Assembly: GCA_009746045.1 (NCBI GenBank)
Contig: RPFO01000175.1
Span: 4,976,414 to 5,040,413 of the forward strand
Reading direction: 5' to 3'
Source of the DNA: Mesostigma viride
Lineage: Eukaryota; Streptophyta; Mesostigmatophyceae; Mesostigmatales; Mesostigmataceae
Length of the DNA stretch: 64,000 nucleotides
The notes below the pieces were generated by a model that saw only the letters and a list, made by a program, of their open reading frames with translations, was not told the origin of the DNA and searched no databases. Position 1 is the stretch's first letter; each line of letters starts with the position of its first letter. Below, piece by piece: positions 62,117 through 64,000 of the stretch. The translations under genes were made by a program, and so were the position numbers.

Positions 62117-62727
62117 CCGAGATTAATTAAGAGGTACCTTGAAATTAAATAAGACGCACACCTCTATCGAGATATATGTTCGGAGGCGAATTTCTATTGG
62201 CGTTAATTTGTAGTATTGTACGAAAACATGTCAAGGGTGACGGAAAGAAGGACTTATGTTCCAATTCAATTCAATGCACGACGGTATTGGACGGAGTTCC
62301 CGGTCTGGCAAGCGGATTTTGGATCTCACGTTCAGAAAAGGGCTTGGGTACACGACGCGGCGCGACGTACGTTGTAAAATGGCTCGCAGAAAAGGAACCG
62401 TGGCGACTATTTGGCGCCGCGTCGGTCTTGACGTTGTTTGCTCCGTTGGATCTGCATCTACGGCGTTCGTGGGTTGTTTCGAAACCCGGTCGATGAGATT
62501 TTACGGAGAAGTAGGGTATATAAGTGATCTTTATTGTTTTCTTGATATAAGTGATCCTTTTTTGACCAAGCGGTGAACTGAATGTAGAAGTCGGAATAAA
62601 TTATACGGTCTGACACGTTGTCGTACTATACTACAACTTAACGCCAATAGAAATTCGCCTCCAAAAATATATCTGGATAGAGGCATGCCTCTTATTTAAT
62701 TTCAAGGTACCTCTTATTTAATCTCGG
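62117..62727. mobile_element. 611-bp inverted-repeat unit, copy 1
   Basis: About 106-bp arms: CCGAGATTAATTAAGAGGTA at the left, inverted at the right end (TACCTCTTATTTAATCTCGG). The core has one open frame that is shifted in this copy relative to copy 2 by a single missing A in the AATTC stretch near 62262. Surroundings (GCAAATTTAGCAAATTAGC, TCGGGGTAAAATTGG) repeat as well. Confidence 0.9.
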
Positions 62728-62951
62728 GCGGCGCCCTCCGGGAGTCGGGGTAAAATTGGTTAATTTGTAAACTGGGGACAACCTAGTCAGTAAAAAAAAG
62801 TCTAAACTAGTCGGGGTAAAATGGGCTCTTTTTTAGCAAATTTAGCAAATTAGCAAATTAGCGGAAGGCGGGGTAAACTAGTCGGGGTAAAGGTAAAATT
62901 GGCTCTTTTTTAGCAAATTTAGCAAATTAGCAAATTAGCGGAAGGCGGGGG

Positions 62952-63563
62952 CCGAGATTAATTAAGAGGTACCTTGAAATTAAATAAGACGCATACCTCT
63001 ATCGAGATATATGTTCGGAGGCGAATTTCTATTGGCGTTAATTTGTAGTATTGTACGAAAACATGTCAAGGGTGACGGAAAGAAGGACTTATGTTCCAAA
63101 TTCAATTCAATGCACGACGGTATTGGACGGAGTTCCCGGTCTGGCAAGCGGATTTTGGATCTCACGTTCAGAAAAGGGCTTGGGTACACGACGCGGCGCG
63201 ACGTACGCTGTAAAATGGCTCGCAGAAAAGGAACCGTGGCGACTATTTGGCGCCGCGTCGGTCTTGACGTTGTTTGCTCCGTTGGATCTGCATCTACGGC
63301 GTTCGTGGGTTGTTTCGAAACCCGGTCGATGAGATTTTACGGAGAAGTAGGGTATATAAGTGATCTTTATTGTTTTCTTGATATAAGTGATCCTTTTTTG
63401 ACCAAGCGGTGAACTGAATGTAGAAGTCGGAATAAATTATACGGTCGGACACGTTGTCGTACTATTCTACAACTTAATGCCAATAGAAATTCGCCTCCAA
63501 AAATATATCTGGATAGAGGTATGCCTCTTATTTAATTTCAAGGTACCTCTTATTTAATCTCGG
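62952..63563. mobile_element. 612-bp inverted-repeat unit, copy 2
   Basis: Nearly identical to copy 1, 835 bp further on, with the same arms. Contains the longest version of the core frame (63011-63412). Confidence 0.9.
63011..63412 (+). CDS. hypothetical 133-residue protein in array unit
   Basis: Not recognised. ATG at 63011 (MFGGEFLLALICSIVRKHVK), basic middle (KMARRKGTVATIWRRVGLDV) and end SDPFLTKR. The first third lies in the inverted-repeat arm. The frame is intact here and probably in copy 3, but broken in copy 1; since the copies are almost identical, conservation says nothing about selection. It may be a chance frame. Confidence 0.25.
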   Translation: MFGGEFLLALICSIVRKHVKGDGKKDLCSKFNSMHDGIGRSSRSGKRILDLTFRKGLGYTTRRDVRCKMARRKGTVATIWRRVGLDVVCSVGSASTAFVGCFETRSMRFYGEVGYISDLYCFLDISDPFLTKR

Positions 63564-63709
63564 GCGGCGCCCTCCGGGAGTCGGGGTAAAATTGGTTAAT
63601 TTGTAAACTGGGGACAACCTAGTCAGTAAAAAAAAGTCTGGGGAGTCGGTTTAAAATTGGCTCTTTTTTAGCAAATTTAGCAAATTAGCAAATTAGCGGA
63701 AGGCGGGGG

Positions 63710-64000
63710 CCGAGATTAATTAAGAGGTACCTTGAAATTAAATAAGACGCATACCTCTATCGAGATATATGTTCGGAGGCGAACTTCTATTGGCGTTAAT
63801 TTGTAGTATTGTACGAAAACATGTCAAGGGTGACGGAAAGAAGGACTTATGTTCCAAATTCAATTCAATGCACGACGGTATTGGACGGAGTTCCCGGTCT
63901 GGCAAGCGGATTTTGGATCTCACGTTCAGAAAAGGGCTTGGGTACACGACGCGGCGCGACGTACGCTGTAAAATGGCTCGCAGAAAAGGAACCGTGGCGA
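63710..64000. mobile_element. inverted-repeat unit, copy 3, cut by window end
   Basis: Starts CCGAGATTAATTAAGAGGTA and follows copies 1 and 2 base for base apart from single changes (for example GCGAACTTCTATTGG). The array therefore continues beyond 64000. Confidence 0.9.

Larger units (their letters stand above)
62728..63709. repeat. spacers of the tandem array
   Basis: Between units lie 224-bp and 146-bp spacers with TCGGGGTAAAATTGG, GGGGACAACCTAGTCAGT and the triple TAGCAAATT motif ending in GCGGAAGGCGGGG. The first spacer carries one additional tandem copy of the TAGCAAATT block, which explains the unequal periods (835 and 758 bp). Confidence 0.85.

Overview
This window reads as nuclear DNA of a green alga (chlorophyte, possibly prasinophyte-like; the species cannot be named from sequence alone). 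Genes are few and split by GT-AG introns, and four are typical of the green lineage or of eukaryotes: a plastid S1-S1-EF-Ts polyprotein, a BASS-family carrier, two DUF2996 (NdhV-like) plastid proteins, and an 18-kb gene for an ePHD/ATAD2-type AAA+ chromatin ATPase. COX17 is also present. More than half of the window is non-coding and full of simple-sequence arrays, minisatellites and mobile-element remains.

Layout. 1-2.3 kb: no gene. 2.3-6.4 kb: a tandem array of palindrome-bearing repeats, then a three-exon DDE-transposase-like gene whose introns carry the same palindrome. 6.4-13.7 kb: mobile-element graveyard (reverse-transcriptase fragments, a foldback element with 237-bp inverted repeats, tRNA-derived SINEs). 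13.7-16.0 kb (-): EF-Ts polyprotein. 17.4-22.4 kb (+): BASS carrier, its first intron holding about 1 kb of CCCT repeat and 240 bp of CCCA repeat. 24.6-27.2 kb and 33.5-35.8 kb (+): two DUF2996 paralogues with identical intron phases. Between them lie a decayed LINE ORF1, an AAGT/AGGT array of 0.8 kb and COX17 (-). 37.7-55.7 kb (-): the ATAD2-like gene, 13 or more exons with repeats in nearly every intron. 55.7-64 kb: MITE-like elements, a LINE 3' end, a TTAA-flanked piggyBac-like element, a LINE ORF1, an AATTC microsatellite and a tandem array of 611-bp inverted-repeat units that runs off the end.

The genes do not form a pathway. Three products are predicted to act in the plastid (translation, metabolite transport, NDH-type complex), one in the mitochondrial intermembrane space and one in the nucleus. 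The most unusual theme is structural: tandem duplications repeatedly span splice junctions (transposase exon 1, BASS exon 1, AAA exon 8, DUF2996 exon 4), and palindromic repeats occupy introns. Exon boundaries given here were found by eye from GT/AG sites, phase agreement and family conservation; none has transcript support.
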